Virus record (IMG/VR): IMGVR_UViG_3300046535_001092
Location: 33,164 to 97,163 of that record
Strand: one strand, 5' to 3'
Source of the DNA: a virus
DNA length: 64,000 nt
In this document: piece by piece, positions 8,242 to 15,307 of the stretch
Layout: each line of letters opens with the position of its first letter
Numbering within the stretch: position 1 is the stretch's first letter
Translations under genes and position numbers: made by a program
The notes under the pieces: generated by a model
Told to the model about the DNA's origin: nothing
Seen by the model: the letters and a program-made list of their open reading frames with translations, nothing else
Database searches by the model: none

Positions 8242-8412
8242 ATGAGTGACTGTAAAGACAATGGTCTATATCATCAGAAGTTGGATCTGTTAATTAGTCT
8301 ACAGAGAGAGTCAAACAGCCAACAGGCTGAGATTATAGAGCAGAATGAAGAGATTATCGAGAAACTGACTGAGATTAACTTGAGTGGCAGAGGGTATGAC
8401 ATTGAGAATTAA
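8242..8412 (+). CDS. 56-residue coiled-coil protein
   Basis: ATG 8242 follows GGAAGGAGAGG. Residues 11-47 form one amphipathic, glutamate-rich helix (QQAEIIEQNEEIIEKLTEI). First gene behind the 8161 promoter. Overlaps the next gene. Function unknown. Confidence 0.6.
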   Translation: MSDCKDNGLYHQKLDLLISLQRESNSQQAEIIEQNEEIIEKLTEINLSGRGYDIEN

Positions 8413-8617
8413 AAGCGTCCAATGTTCATATAGTGGGTGTGGCGATAGACGTAGACACCATGAGAATCCAGAGCCAAGAGGCATTAGAAATACCTTCATC
8501 GTTCCTGGAGATTCTAAAGGACCGTGGTTTTGCTCTATAGAGTGCTCAGCTTATTATAAAGCGGTAGGAGATAATGGAAGACCCAACGCGCCAACAGAAA
8601 ATAGACCTTATCCGTAA
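8396..8617 (+). CDS. small Cys-rich (zinc-binding) protein
   Basis: I use ATG 8396 with GGCAGAGGG upstream rather than GTG 8384. The 73-residue product has CSYSGCG near the N-terminus and WFCSIECS near residue 48, the four-cysteine spacing of a treble-clef or MYM-like zinc knuckle. Overlaps both neighbours. Function unknown. Confidence 0.6.
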   Translation: MTLRIKSVQCSYSGCGDRRRHHENPEPRGIRNTFIVPGDSKGPWFCSIECSAYYKAVGDNGRPNAPTENRPYP

Positions 8618-8726
8618 GCTAATGGATCGTGCTCTAGAGGCTATAGAAAGAGACTATCAAGAGGCTATGGCTAAGATCTACTTTAGTAAGGACTGGGGAC
8701 CGAAAGAAGAGGAAGAGGATCATTAG
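8574..8726 (+). CDS. 50-residue acidic helical protein
   Basis: ATG 8574 preceded by GTAGGAGATA; overlaps the previous gene by 44 bases and ends directly before the deaminase start. Predicted as one long helix with an acidic tail (KEEEEDH). Not recognised. Confidence 0.5.
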   Translation: MEDPTRQQKIDLIRKLMDRALEAIERDYQEAMAKIYFSKDWGPKEEEEDH

Positions 8727-9074
8727 GTGGACAAATCGGTAGACCCTGGACAGCTGGCGATAGACCTACTGTCTAGGTCCATATGTTCCGTACAGGTCGC
8801 AGCGGTCATTGTGGATAGAAAAGGTAGCATATTCGCATGGGGATGGAATTCCTGTGGTTCAGACGGGTATGGTGAACATGCAGAATGTGCTGCCATCAGG
8901 CGGGCAAATCAACGTAGGTTAAAGCATGCTACGATATATGTGGCTGCAAGGCGTAGGGATAGGAAGTGGGACAAGTGCGTAACTGCTAAGCCCTGTCTAT
9001 CTTGTCAGTATAGACTTGATAGATGGGGTCTTAGCGTGGTATTTAGAGATGGTAAAGGAGTGTGGAATGGGTGA
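8727..9074 (+). CDS. cytidine/deoxycytidylate deaminase-like protein
   Basis: 115 residues with the zinc-dependent deaminase signature HAE at 51-53 and PCLSC at 89-93, giving the H-C-C zinc site and the catalytic Glu52. It would deaminate a cytosine nucleoside or nucleotide, or an RNA/DNA base, in the cytoplasm. The GTG start directly abuts the preceding stop. Shorter than most dCMP deaminases (about 150-180), lacking the C-terminal helices, so the substrate is uncertain. Two deoxyribosyltransferase-like proteins, MazG and a DUF5664-type gene further downstream fit a nucleotide-pool role. Confidence 0.8.
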   Translation: MDKSVDPGQLAIDLLSRSICSVQVAAVIVDRKGSIFAWGWNSCGSDGYGEHAECAAIRRANQRRLKHATIYVAARRRDRKWDKCVTAKPCLSCQYRLDRWGLSVVFRDGKGVWNG

Positions 9075-9312
9075 GCCTAGATGGGAACCTAGATATAGTG
9101 GCCCTAAAAAGAGTGGAATCTGTGTTTGTGGTCACTCTTGGGAAGATCACCATCTAGGTATAGTTATGAACTCAGACTATGCAAGAGAGACACAAGAAGG
9201 GTATATACCCCAAGAGTGTGAGTTCTTTGGATTTAACGAGAGTGGCGGATTAGATGATAAGGGTAACTATCATTGTGGTAGTTATAAGGATGTGGGAGTA
9301 GAAAATGGTTAA
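9067..9312 (+). CDS. small Cys/His protein
   Basis: ATG 9067 has GGAG upstream. Within 81 residues there is CVCGHSWEDHH, a later QECEFF and HCGSY, a spacing similar to small zinc ribbons found in many phages. Overlaps the deaminase and the next gene by 8 bases each. Function unknown. Confidence 0.6.
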   Translation: MGEPRWEPRYSGPKKSGICVCGHSWEDHHLGIVMNSDYARETQEGYIPQECEFFGFNESGGLDDKGNYHCGSYKDVGVENG

Positions 9313-9532
9313 TTATGTCTATTTGAGTTTGGCTATTGCTGCTGGTATGGTCCTAGAGGCCCTAATTCTAGGTGCTATCGGTGCAAGCTTTAGATATTGG
9401 CAGTGGAGACGGTCTGAGCCACAGCGCAAGCTAATGGAAGAGAAGATGAGACAGTATTTGGAACAGGCAAGCAAGGCTGCAAGTGAGCAGGACGATCTGC
9501 CCCTATTCCCAACCTCAGGCTCTGTGAACTAA
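9305..9532 (+). CDS. small single-pass membrane protein
   Basis: 75 residues with a transmembrane segment at about 5-30 (LAIAAGMVLEALILGAIGA) followed by a basic stop-transfer RYWQWRR and a charged helical tail. Predicted inner-membrane protein with cytoplasmic C-terminus. Not recognised; could be a superinfection or lysis modulator. Confidence 0.6.
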   Translation: MVNYVYLSLAIAAGMVLEALILGAIGASFRYWQWRRSEPQRKLMEEKMRQYLEQASKAASEQDDLPLFPTSGSVN

Positions 9533-9533
9533 C

Positions 9534-9785
9534 ATGAACTTCAACTCCAGTGGGCGTATTAAGACCTCTGTCTTAGCTAAGATGGCTAGGTTGAATGCAT
9601 CTGTCTTGAGAGAAGATGGTAGGATTGAGAGGATGTGCAATCATGGGATTGGTCATACTGTTGGCAATGCTGCTGATACTCCTAGAGGTGAGTACTTCTG
9701 GAGCCATGGCTGCGACGGCTGTTGTACAGGATGGGAGAAGGATGATGGGACAGTCTATGAGGCTCTTCAACCTACTGAGGACTGA
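9534..9785 (+). CDS. small Cys/His protein
   Basis: 83 residues. MCNHGIGHTVG near 34-44 and SHGCDGCCTGW near 57-67 form a likely metal-binding C-H-H-C-C cluster, a pattern I associate with small uncharacterised phage and actinobacterial proteins. Overlaps the next gene by 29 bases. Function unknown. Confidence 0.6.
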   Translation: MNFNSSGRIKTSVLAKMARLNASVLREDGRIERMCNHGIGHTVGNAADTPRGEYFWSHGCDGCCTGWEKDDGTVYEALQPTED

Positions 9786-9963
9786 GGATGTCTCGGGTGT
9801 GAGTGGAGTGGGAAGGGTAGCTCAAGGAGTGCAATTCCATGATGGTCAGTGTGTTGTCTCATGGTTTGGGGTCTATCATAGTATAGAGGTACATCCCAAT
9901 ATTGAGACTGTAGAGAAGGTTCATGGACATGAAGGAAAGACTAAGGTTGAATGGTTAGACTAA
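9757..9963 (+). CDS. small conserved phage protein
   Basis: 68 residues from ATG 9757. It begins RLFNLLRTEDVSGVSGVG, then VAEGVQFHDG-like and a final KVHGHEGKTKVEWLD. This layout (D-x-SGVSGTG, V-x-F-x-DG, hGHxGKT) is one I know from many phage and prophage small proteins of unknown function. A longer frame starting upstream is ignored because it would overlap the previous gene entirely. Confidence 0.7.
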   Translation: MRLFNLLRTEDVSGVSGVGRVAQGVQFHDGQCVVSWFGVYHSIEVHPNIETVEKVHGHEGKTKVEWLD

Positions 9964-9966
9964 CAT

Positions 9967-9982
9967 CCCCCTGAGCAGGGGG
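9967..9982 (+). other. GC hairpin after small-gene run
   Basis: CCCCCT, loop GAGC, AGGGGG form a perfect six-pair stem three bases after the preceding stop. No run of T follows, so it is more likely an RNA-stabilising or weak attenuating hairpin than a true terminator. Confidence 0.4.
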
Positions 9983-10007
9983 TTAACCGATGGGTGAGGT
10001 GTAACTA

Positions 10008-10079
10008 TTGATTATAGTTGCTATTATCGTGGCGGTGATTGGATTGAGAGTGGTGTTGGAGTATAGAGGAAAGATATAA
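10008..10079 (+). CDS. possible 23-residue membrane peptide
   Basis: TTG start with GAGGTG upstream; the product is almost all one hydrophobic segment (IIVAIIVAVIGLRVVL) with a basic tail. The stop overlaps the next ATG (TAATG), which supports translational coupling. Many similar tiny membrane proteins occur in this genome (13592, 15606, 18616, 21162, 21266). Confidence 0.4.
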   Translation: MIIVAIIVAVIGLRVVLEYRGKI

Positions 10080-10288
10080 TGCAGTATAAGATAGTTTATA
10101 CACATGGATCATGGTATACGTTTCCATATGAAGTGTATAGAAAGTATAGTTTTGGGTGGGCTATAGTTAACACTTACCTTACTCTAAAAGGAGCCAAGCG
10201 TAAGGTAGCTAAGATCGCTAGAGAAGAAGCTAAAAAGAGTGGTAAGGACTCTGACAGTGAAACTATATGGGAAGGGGTTATCGTATGA
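10079..10288 (+). CDS. hypothetical protein
   Basis: 69 residues, Tyr-rich N-terminus (beta) and a basic helix KGAKRKVAKIAREEAKK. Overlaps the next gene by ATGA. Possible nucleic-acid binder; not recognised. Confidence 0.6.
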   Translation: MQYKIVYTHGSWYTFPYEVYRKYSFGWAIVNTYLTLKGAKRKVAKIAREEAKKSGKDSDSETIWEGVIV

Positions 10289-10458
10289 GATTAAAGGTTA
10301 GTAGAGACAGTAATCGTAAGGCGTATCTAAGGGTTCCACGCTCACTTCTACGTAAGATTGGAGTTAAGAATGGAGACACCATTAAGGCCGAGTATGTTCA
10401 GTATAGCCTGCCGCATCCTTCAATTGGACCTGGCTACATCACTATCTTTAGAAAGTAA
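10285..10458 (+). CDS. AbrB/MazE-like small DNA-binding protein
   Basis: 57 residues from ATG 10285. KVSRDSNRKAYLRVPRSLL followed by LGVKNGDTI-like GVKNGDTIKAEY is the swapped-hairpin pattern of SpoVT/AbrB and MazE proteins (R-x-V-x-I-P...G...GD). Such proteins bind DNA as dimers. A second short gene of similar design follows at 10467, so the two may act together. No toxin partner is visible next to them. Confidence 0.55.
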   Translation: MRLKVSRDSNRKAYLRVPRSLLRKIGVKNGDTIKAEYVQYSLPHPSIGPGYITIFRK

Positions 10459-10466
10459 GGTATCTA

Positions 10467-10628
10467 ATGAACGCTAAGGTTAAGCTCGACTACAAGACAG
10501 GGGAGTACTATTTAGTACTCCCTCCAGAGGTTGTTAATCTCCTTAAGTGGGGAGATGGGACTAAGCTTGTAGTGGATGTCCCTACTACACATAAGGATCA
10601 GATTGTGGTACATAGATATGGTAGCTGA
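10467..10628 (+). CDS. AbrB-like small protein, second copy
   Basis: 53 residues. KVKLDYKTGEYYLVLPPEV...LKWGDGTKLVVDV has the same beta-hairpin/PP-x-V/WGDG layout as the preceding protein. Separated from it by eight bases with a GGTATCTA site upstream. Probably a tandem AbrB-fold gene; binding site unknown. Confidence 0.5.
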   Translation: MNAKVKLDYKTGEYYLVLPPEVVNLLKWGDGTKLVVDVPTTHKDQIVVHRYGS

Positions 10629-10845
10629 GTTTATCCTTAAGTATAATGACGGAAGGGAGGCTATGAGGTTTGCCTTCCACCCTAGGTCATTCTTTAGATG
10701 GTTAGCTACTCCTGGACAGGAGATTATCTGTGAGGATGGATATAAGATTAATGAGATTAGTACTATGTGCCATACACCCCTACAAAGCTCTCTTATAACA
10801 GAGTATATACCTGAAGATCCTGAAGATGATTGGAGAGACTATTAA
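10618..10845 (+). CDS. hypothetical protein
   Basis: 75 residues from ATG 10618, inside the end of the preceding gene. Contains AEFILKYNDGREAMRFAFHPRSFF and ends with an acidic DPEDDWRDY. No family recognised; overlap with both neighbours by a few bases. Confidence 0.6.
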   Translation: MVAEFILKYNDGREAMRFAFHPRSFFRWLATPGQEIICEDGYKINEISTMCHTPLQSSLITEYIPEDPEDDWRDY

Positions 10846-10991
10846 TGTCTAAATCCTTATGTCCTACATGTAAATTACCGATTAAAAAGGGTGACATCCA
10901 CGGTATAATGGATGCATCTTATTCTATCTACTGTATAGTGTCTATGATTACTACAAATCCTAAGAAACTAGGAGTTATTAAGAGTGAGTAG
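10845..10991 (+). CDS. 48-residue zinc-ribbon-like protein
   Basis: ATG 10845 overlaps the previous stop (TAATG). CPTCKLPI at residues 6-13 is a half zinc ribbon; a lone Cys at 30 could complete the site only partly. Overlaps the next gene by 8 bases. Function unknown. Confidence 0.5.
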   Translation: MSKSLCPTCKLPIKKGDIHGIMDASYSIYCIVSMITTNPKKLGVIKSE

Positions 10992-11211
10992 ACATAAATA
11001 TGAGGTGTGGTGTAAGGAGTGTGGCTGCATCATGTCTAAGAGAGAAGGGAAGTATGGACAATTCTACGGTTGCACGGGCTATCCTAGATGCAGGAATACG
11101 AGAACTCTTAGGGACGCTGAGGTTGAGGAGACTGAAGAAGATCAATCGCGTCTACGATCAAGGCTGGAGCGTATGGATGACCTCGACACAAATGAAGGAG
11201 AAGAAAGATGA
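10984..11211 (+). CDS. topoisomerase-type C4 zinc-ribbon protein
   Basis: GTG start. The first 45 residues have CKECGC-M-KREGKYGQFYGCTGYPRC, the exact layout of the C-terminal zinc fingers of bacterial topoisomerase I (CxxCG-M-...-G-x-F-x-GC-x-Y-x-C). The rest is an acidic, Arg-rich helix. As a free-standing finger it probably binds single-stranded DNA or RNA. Confidence 0.7.
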   Translation: MSRHKYEVWCKECGCIMSKREGKYGQFYGCTGYPRCRNTRTLRDAEVEETEEDQSRLRSRLERMDDLDTNEGEER

Positions 11212-11396
11212 TAGACGTTACACAGAAGATTATTGACCTCGCCATCAAGCGTGACATAGAAGGTATGAAGAACACATTAGAGATGGCTGGATGGGATCAG
11301 ATCTCCGTGGAGGGCTTTCTAATCGGCTTCACCCGTGGTCAGTGGCGAGCTTCCTACCCCCTAGAAGTCTACTTTCAAGGAGCATCAAATGTCTGA
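11208..11396 (+). CDS. hypothetical protein
   Basis: 62 residues, coupled to the preceding gene by an ATGA overlap. Helical throughout (TQKIIDLAIKRDIEGMKNTL). Not recognised. It is the last gene with the phage's usual base composition before the GC-rich island. Confidence 0.6.
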   Translation: MIDVTQKIIDLAIKRDIEGMKNTLEMAGWDQISVEGFLIGFTRGQWRASYPLEVYFQGASNV

Positions 11397-11817
11397 GTCC
11401 CGCCCCCCTGACGACACCCCGCGCCCGAGTGATGGTGATTCGATGGCGTCTGCCGAATATCCGAATAAGGCAGTCCGGTTGGCTCACGAGCCGACCGCGT
11501 GTAAAGCGCCCATCGAGTCGCCTTCCATCGCCCCTGACGACACCCCCACACGCCTCGATGAGATAGAGAAGCGGTGGCAAGATCAGGCCGACATCAATAC
11601 CGACGTGCAATTCCTGCTGGCCGAAGTCTCCCGTCTCCGCGAGGCAGGAAATGAAATAGCTAAGGAGCTACATGCGGCTATCAATGAGCCCATGTATGCC
11701 GGGACTCGGCGGGATTGGATATGGAGAGCACAAACAGCCGAGGCCGAAGTCTCCCGTCTCCAGCAGGAGAATGCCAGACTGTCTGACATCCTTGAACGTT
11801 ACAGCATCGAAGACTAG
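11389..11817 (+). CDS. GC-rich coiled-coil protein, foreign composition
   Basis: 142 residues, start supported by AAGGAG. The N-terminal 60 residues are Pro/Ser/Asp-rich; the rest is a coiled coil with the motif AEVSRL twice (near 80 and 125). At DNA level CCCCTGACGACACCCC (11406 and 11530) and CCGAAGTCTCCCGTCTCC (11624 and 11743) are duplicated. GC-rich codons (GCC, CGC, CCG) contrast sharply with neighbours that prefer AGA, CTA and GCT, so the gene looks recently acquired. The pattern TRLDEIEKRW-D-D-FLLAEVSRLR resembles short phage/actinobacterial proteins of unknown function. Confidence 0.65.
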   Translation: MSESRPPDDTPRPSDGDSMASAEYPNKAVRLAHEPTACKAPIESPSIAPDDTPTRLDEIEKRWQDQADINTDVQFLLAEVSRLREAGNEIAKELHAAINEPMYAGTRRDWIWRAQTAEAEVSRLQQENARLSDILERYSIED

Positions 11818-11970
11818 GCTGAGGTGCCTGCCCCCGCAGGGGGCGAGGTGCATCAGCCGGGTCGCCCTCTCATCCTTACCCCACCCGCTCCGCAGCGTGG
11901 GGGGTCTGGGGGGAGCGGAGAAAGCTGGGGGGTACTTAGGGGGGTTTGAGTGAGTTAACTCACACAGTAG

Positions 11971-12038
11971 GGGTGATGGGTCACCCATCAGTGCTGCATG
12001 CCCTTTGTTTGCAGAGAGTTGTGGGTGATGGGTCACCC
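11971..12038. repeat. pair of operator-like direct repeats
   Basis: GGGTGATGGGTCACCC occurs at 11971-11986 and 12023-12038, 52 bases apart, i.e. about five helical turns. The first copy sits in a palindrome GATGGGT-C-ACCCATC. Spacing and symmetry suggest a protein-binding site upstream of the 12102 promoter. Confidence 0.6.
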
Positions 12039-12066
12039 CTCAAAATGCTGATGTAACTCAAAGTGT

Positions 12067-12076
12067 ACTGCGCAGT
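12067..12076. promoter_or_regulatory. palindrome ACTGCGCAGT
   Basis: Perfect 10-base palindrome 25 bases upstream of the -35 of the 12102 promoter. Its core CTGCGCAG is also the centre of the 14-base palindrome that lies between -35 and -10 of the 31848-31876 promoter, so both may be sites for the same regulator. Confidence 0.45.
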
Positions 12077-12101
12077 CGACACCACAACATATGGTGGTTT
12101 G

Positions 12102-12130
12102 TTGACATCTGTGGATGGTCGTGCTATCGT
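12102..12130 (+). promoter_or_regulatory. sigma70-type promoter for replication genes
   Basis: TTGACA at 12102-12107, 17-base spacer, TATCGT at 12125-12130. It lies 80 bases before the ATPase gene, with a possible 29-codon leader (12161-12250) running into that gene. Confidence 0.65.
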
Positions 12131-12210
12131 TTGAAATTCGGAATTTGTAAAGATGTAAATATGCCAAATCAACCTATCGTTATCAACGTTCGACAAAGTG
12201 GGGAGAATGA

Positions 12211-13188
12211 TTGGCAGATACTAAAAGGTTTCTCACCCTTGATGACTTGACACATATGCCTCAACCTCAATGGCTTATCGAAGGTCTCTTCGAAGTTAAT
12301 GGTTTGGTAATGTTGGCTGGTCCTCCAGGTAACTATAAGTCCTTCTTGGCCTTAGACTGGCTTCTTTGTATGTCCACGGGACTCAAGTGGTGTAACAGAT
12401 TGACTACACCGGCAAAGACCCTATATGTGTTAGGTGAGGGTAAGGCATCATTGCTAAAGAGAATGGAGACATGGATCACCTACAATGACCTAGGAGAGCG
12501 AGAGATGGAGAGGCTAAAGGAGAACTTCAGAGTCACCTTTAATGTGCCTCAGATGGCATCCAAGGCCTCCACAGATAACCTCCTGAATGACTTAGAGAAT
12601 GAGAACTTCCATCCCTCTGTCATCGTAATTGATACCTTCGCTAGGTCGTTCGTAGGCCTCGACGAAAATAGTCAAAAGGATACCGGCTTATGGATTGAGA
12701 GTGCTGAGCGTCTAAGGGAAAAGGGGATGGCTGTGATATTCCTACACCATACCAAGAAGAATATGGATTATGGCCTCCAGTATCGTGGTTCGTCTGCTAT
12801 AATGGGAGCCATGGACACAGCTATGGTCCTATCTAAGGATGGTCAATCAGCTAGGGTTGTTCTTAAGGTTGTGAAGCAGAAGGACCATGAGGAAGCTAAG
12901 CCTATGACCTTCATTAGACAGGTCATTGGATCGTCTAGAGAAGAGGGATCAGTTGTGCTAGTCCCTGCCCCCTCTATTGACGAGAGGTTTACTGTCGAGG
13001 GTCAGCATATTGATGAGGTTATCAAGCAATTAATTAGAGATGATACCTTCGAATCCGATCGAGCTAGAAGTCGTATCCTAGTCACAAGTTATGGGTTTAC
13101 TGATAGTGCTGCCCAAAGTCGAGTAGCAGCCATGAAGAAACGAATGGAGAAGGAGAAGGATAATGAGCAAGCCCTTGTCACCAGATGA
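12211..13188 (+). CDS. RepA/AAA_25-like hexameric ATPase (helicase)
   Basis: 325 residues of RecA fold: Walker A GPPGNYKS at 37-44, Walker B VIVIDTF near 140, and VIFLHHTKK with RGSSAIMGAMDT, the motif set of AAA_25/RepA-type replicative helicases related to DnaB. It would hydrolyse ATP and translocate on single-stranded DNA during phage replication. TTG start at 12211 has GGAG six bases upstream; no ATG fits. The C-terminal 80 residues look like a winged-helix. It is the first large gene behind the 12102 promoter. Alternative: a recombination ATPase; the polymerase at 22990 favours replication. Confidence 0.8.
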   Translation: MADTKRFLTLDDLTHMPQPQWLIEGLFEVNGLVMLAGPPGNYKSFLALDWLLCMSTGLKWCNRLTTPAKTLYVLGEGKASLLKRMETWITYNDLGEREMERLKENFRVTFNVPQMASKASTDNLLNDLENENFHPSVIVIDTFARSFVGLDENSQKDTGLWIESAERLREKGMAVIFLHHTKKNMDYGLQYRGSSAIMGAMDTAMVLSKDGQSARVVLKVVKQKDHEEAKPMTFIRQVIGSSREEGSVVLVPAPSIDERFTVEGQHIDEVIKQLIRDDTFESDRARSRILVTSYGFTDSAAQSRVAAMKKRMEKEKDNEQALVTR

Positions 13189-13300
13189 CCTAGATTGTCC
13201 TGACTGTGGAACGAAGATGAAGCATAAGTTTACTACGACCTTTTGGACCCGCCACGATACTTATCAGTGTCCTAAATGTGGCAGATGGGAGATGAGATGA
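13163..13300 (+). CDS. 45-residue zinc-ribbon protein
   Basis: CPDCGTKM at residues 12-19 and CPKCGRW at 36-42 give a complete CxxC-CxxC zinc ribbon. Overlaps the ATPase stop region and, by ATGA, the next gene. Small free zinc ribbons like this often attach to replication or transcription machinery; the partner is unknown. Confidence 0.65.
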   Translation: MSKPLSPDDLDCPDCGTKMKHKFTTTFWTRHDTYQCPKCGRWEMR

Positions 13301-13623
13301 GTAAACACTACGTAAAGCCTGAGAGTTGCCGCCCCCCTCATAAGGTCACACACCCTGAAGCCGTAGATGACCTATATGAGTCTATTCTAAATGAGGGATG
13401 GAGGGTGGGAGCACCCTCCCTAGTAGGCTACATTGATGACCATAAGATTCAGCTCCTAAGTGGCACACATCGGCATGCAGCTGCCTCTAGAATTAGTGGG
13501 TTCAGGATTCCAGTCTATATCATCAACAAGTCAGCCGTTCAACATTCTGTAGGCAATCCACTAGCGTGGAAGAGAATCATGGAGTTAGGTGATGAAGAAG
13601 GAACAATGGGAATCTTTAGTTAA
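13297..13623 (+). CDS. ParB/sulfiredoxin-like protein
   Basis: 108 residues from ATG 13297 (ATGA overlap). IQLLSGTHRHAAASRI near residues 52-67 matches the G-x-H-R-x-x-A loop of the ParB/Srx superfamily, after a W-x-x-GAPSLVGY strand. Members bind or hydrolyse nucleotides or nick DNA. No helix-turn-helix part is present, so a ParB-like nuclease or NTP-binding role is more likely than partition. Confidence 0.6.
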   Translation: MSKHYVKPESCRPPHKVTHPEAVDDLYESILNEGWRVGAPSLVGYIDDHKIQLLSGTHRHAAASRISGFRIPVYIINKSAVQHSVGNPLAWKRIMELGDEEGTMGIFS

Positions 13624-13696
13624 GCTAGTTCTAGCTTTCCTAGTGGGTAACGTTCTCGGTCAAGCATTAGTATGGGGGATAAAGTATTGGAAATAA
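13592..13696 (+). CDS. 34-residue membrane protein
   Basis: MKKEQWESLVK followed by a hydrophobic segment (LVLAFLVGNVLGQALVWGI) and a Lys-Tyr-Trp-Lys end. Overlaps both the ParB-like gene and the nuclease gene. One of several tiny membrane proteins in the window; role unknown. Confidence 0.5.
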   Translation: MKKEQWESLVKLVLAFLVGNVLGQALVWGIKYWK

Positions 13697-14820
13697 AGCA
13701 GCTTAGGCTATATTCTAAGTCAAGTGTTGGGGTGGATTGGACCTGTCCTCGTAAGTACTACTATAACTATGAGTATGAAGGTAAGGGGATTGTCTCGCAT
13801 AGTACGTCTTTGCAGTTATTCACTGGTACTAGCTTGCATGATGGGCTGGCTGCTATTGCACTACAGCACATGGCTGGCTCTGTGGATATCGATCTTATTG
13901 GTGAGACTGCTCGGCAGCAGATGCTTGAGGCCCTCCTTCCTAAGACCCAAGGTGAAGTAGATGGTGAGGAATTTGCTATGGAGCAAGCTGCCCTTGTAGA
14001 GGGTCTCCTTAGGGGATTCTATTTGCATGCATGGCCCTTACTTATGCAGCAGTATCCTAATATTAAGATGCTTGAACAGCCCCTTGTGTATAAGCATGAC
14101 GGGGTAGGGATGATGGCTAAACCAGACATTGTCCTCTCAGATAACGATGGAATCAATGTCTATGTCGAATATAAGTCTACGTCTAGTAAGAAAGATACAT
14201 GGATTAATAGCTGGGATACTGCTATCCAGCTCCATTCTACTGTCAAAGCTATTGAAGCAAAGTTAGGAGAGAAGGTTGAAAGTGTCATTGTCCAAGGGCT
14301 TTATAAGGGTTATGAAAGCTACGGTAAGCAATCGTCTCCGTTCTGCTACGCATACAAACGCAACGGTAACCCTCCATTCACGCAGGATCAATACGAGTAT
14401 GCTTACAAGGCCGGGTTCAAGCGGTACCCGACGTGGCAGCTTCCAGGCGGAGTGAAGGAGTGGGTGGAGACTATGCCCTCCCACGTCTTAGCTGAACAGT
14501 TCCCTCAAACTCCTCCTATCTTCATCAATGAACCATTGATTGAGGCCTTCTTTAAGCAGAGAGCCATCAGGGAACATGAGATTCTTACTGCCTCCCAACT
14601 TATGGAGAAGTATAAGGATGATCCTGGTCAGGTCCAATACGAACTTGATAGAGTCTTCCCGCAGAAGTTTGACCAATGTCGTCCATCCTTTGGCTCCCCC
14701 TGCTCCTACCTTAAGTTGTGTCATGGGAGTGTGCAGGATCCTATCGCACAGGGCTACAGTTGGAGAGACACCGAGCATCAGAGTGAGTTTAGAAAGATTG
14801 CAGAAGGGATGACAGACTAA
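13672..14820 (+). CDS. Cas4/RecB-type PD-(D/E)XK nuclease with Fe-S cysteines
   Basis: 382 residues. Cys25 (TCPRKYYYNY) and a C-terminal cluster C336-x7-C344-x5-C350 give the four cysteines that hold a 4Fe-4S cluster in Cas4/AddB nucleases; between them lie FTGTSLHDGL (about 50-59), KPDIV (D152) and YVEYKST (E166, K168), the PD-ExK catalytic set. It should process DNA ends with a 5'-3' or 3'-5' polarity for replication or recombination. A TTG at 13687 with GGGGGA upstream may be the true start, which would shorten the overlap with 13592. No CRISPR genes are near, so a phage recombination role is likely. Confidence 0.8.
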   Translation: MGDKVLEIKQLRLYSKSSVGVDWTCPRKYYYNYEYEGKGIVSHSTSLQLFTGTSLHDGLAAIALQHMAGSVDIDLIGETARQQMLEALLPKTQGEVDGEEFAMEQAALVEGLLRGFYLHAWPLLMQQYPNIKMLEQPLVYKHDGVGMMAKPDIVLSDNDGINVYVEYKSTSSKKDTWINSWDTAIQLHSTVKAIEAKLGEKVESVIVQGLYKGYESYGKQSSPFCYAYKRNGNPPFTQDQYEYAYKAGFKRYPTWQLPGGVKEWVETMPSHVLAEQFPQTPPIFINEPLIEAFFKQRAIREHEILTASQLMEKYKDDPGQVQYELDRVFPQKFDQCRPSFGSPCSYLKLCHGSVQDPIAQGYSWRDTEHQSEFRKIAEGMTD

Positions 14821-14821
14821 G

Positions 14822-15307
14822 ATGCCTACTATTGCAGAGCTATTTACTGTAGGGTTTCCTGCAGTTCTTCAAAATATGAAGGGTGGAAGGAGATGGGTTG
14901 ACCGTGACCTAGAGGCCCTCCAACAGCGTGGGAGAATCCTCCTCCTGCATCATCTAGGTATTCATGTAGAGCTATATAATGATAGGGGACCTAATAGAAT
15001 CTATCCAATAGTAGAAGTTAGAGTCCCTATTGTGTGGACTAAGAGGGATGACAATCAGACTGATAATGAGATTATCAGTCTTACCGCTCGGCTAATTGAG
15101 AATGGTATACACTCCCATGATGATATCCTCCTGGAGAGAATTAGGAATCATAGGGCATATGTAGCTGAGCAATATCGCTACATGATCTCTCAACCTGTAG
15201 AGGTTGAGGGTACTAATGGAGGTATTATGTGCATGCTATCTACAGCTGCAGCCTTTGTCCCAGATGAGACCTCCCTAGACATACCAGAAGAATTTGAGGA
15301 TTACTAA
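14822..15307 (+). CDS. hypothetical protein
   Basis: 161 residues, one base after the nuclease stop and sharing one base with the resolvase start. Helical with LTARLIENGIHSHDDILLERIRNHRAYVAEQYRYM; acidic C-terminus. No family recognised. Being sandwiched between two nuclease genes suggests a DNA-processing partner. Confidence 0.65.
   Translation: MPTIAELFTVGFPAVLQNMKGGRRWVDRDLEALQQRGRILLLHHLGIHVELYNDRGPNRIYPIVEVRVPIVWTKRDDNQTDNEIISLTARLIENGIHSHDDILLERIRNHRAYVAEQYRYMISQPVEVEGTNGGIMCMLSTAAAFVPDETSLDIPEEFEDY

Larger units (their letters stand above)
11818..12101. other. non-coding control region, possible origin
   Basis: About 390 bases lie between genes here (to 12210). The left part (to about 11950) is GC-rich, with a hairpin GCCCCC-GCA-GGGGGC at 11830-11844. 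Then come a perfect palindrome TGAGTTAACTCA (11951-11962), two copies of GGGTGATGGGTCACCC (11971, 12023), a palindrome ACTGCGCAGT (12067-12076) and a promoter. Placement directly before the replicative-type ATPase and the abrupt composition change fit a regulatory region or replication origin; neither is proven. I see no gene in it. Confidence 0.5.

Noticed and set aside
9616-9756. N-terminal extension of the 9757 gene
   Set aside because: It lies inside another gene and lacks the ribosome site; the conserved protein begins at 9757.
9967-9982. Rho-independent terminator
   Set aside because: The hairpin is good, but it is followed by TTAACC without a T run.
13672-14820. CRISPR-associated Cas4
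   Set aside because: No cas1/cas2 or array nearby; the gene sits with a resolvase and helicase, so a phage recombination nuclease is the better reading.
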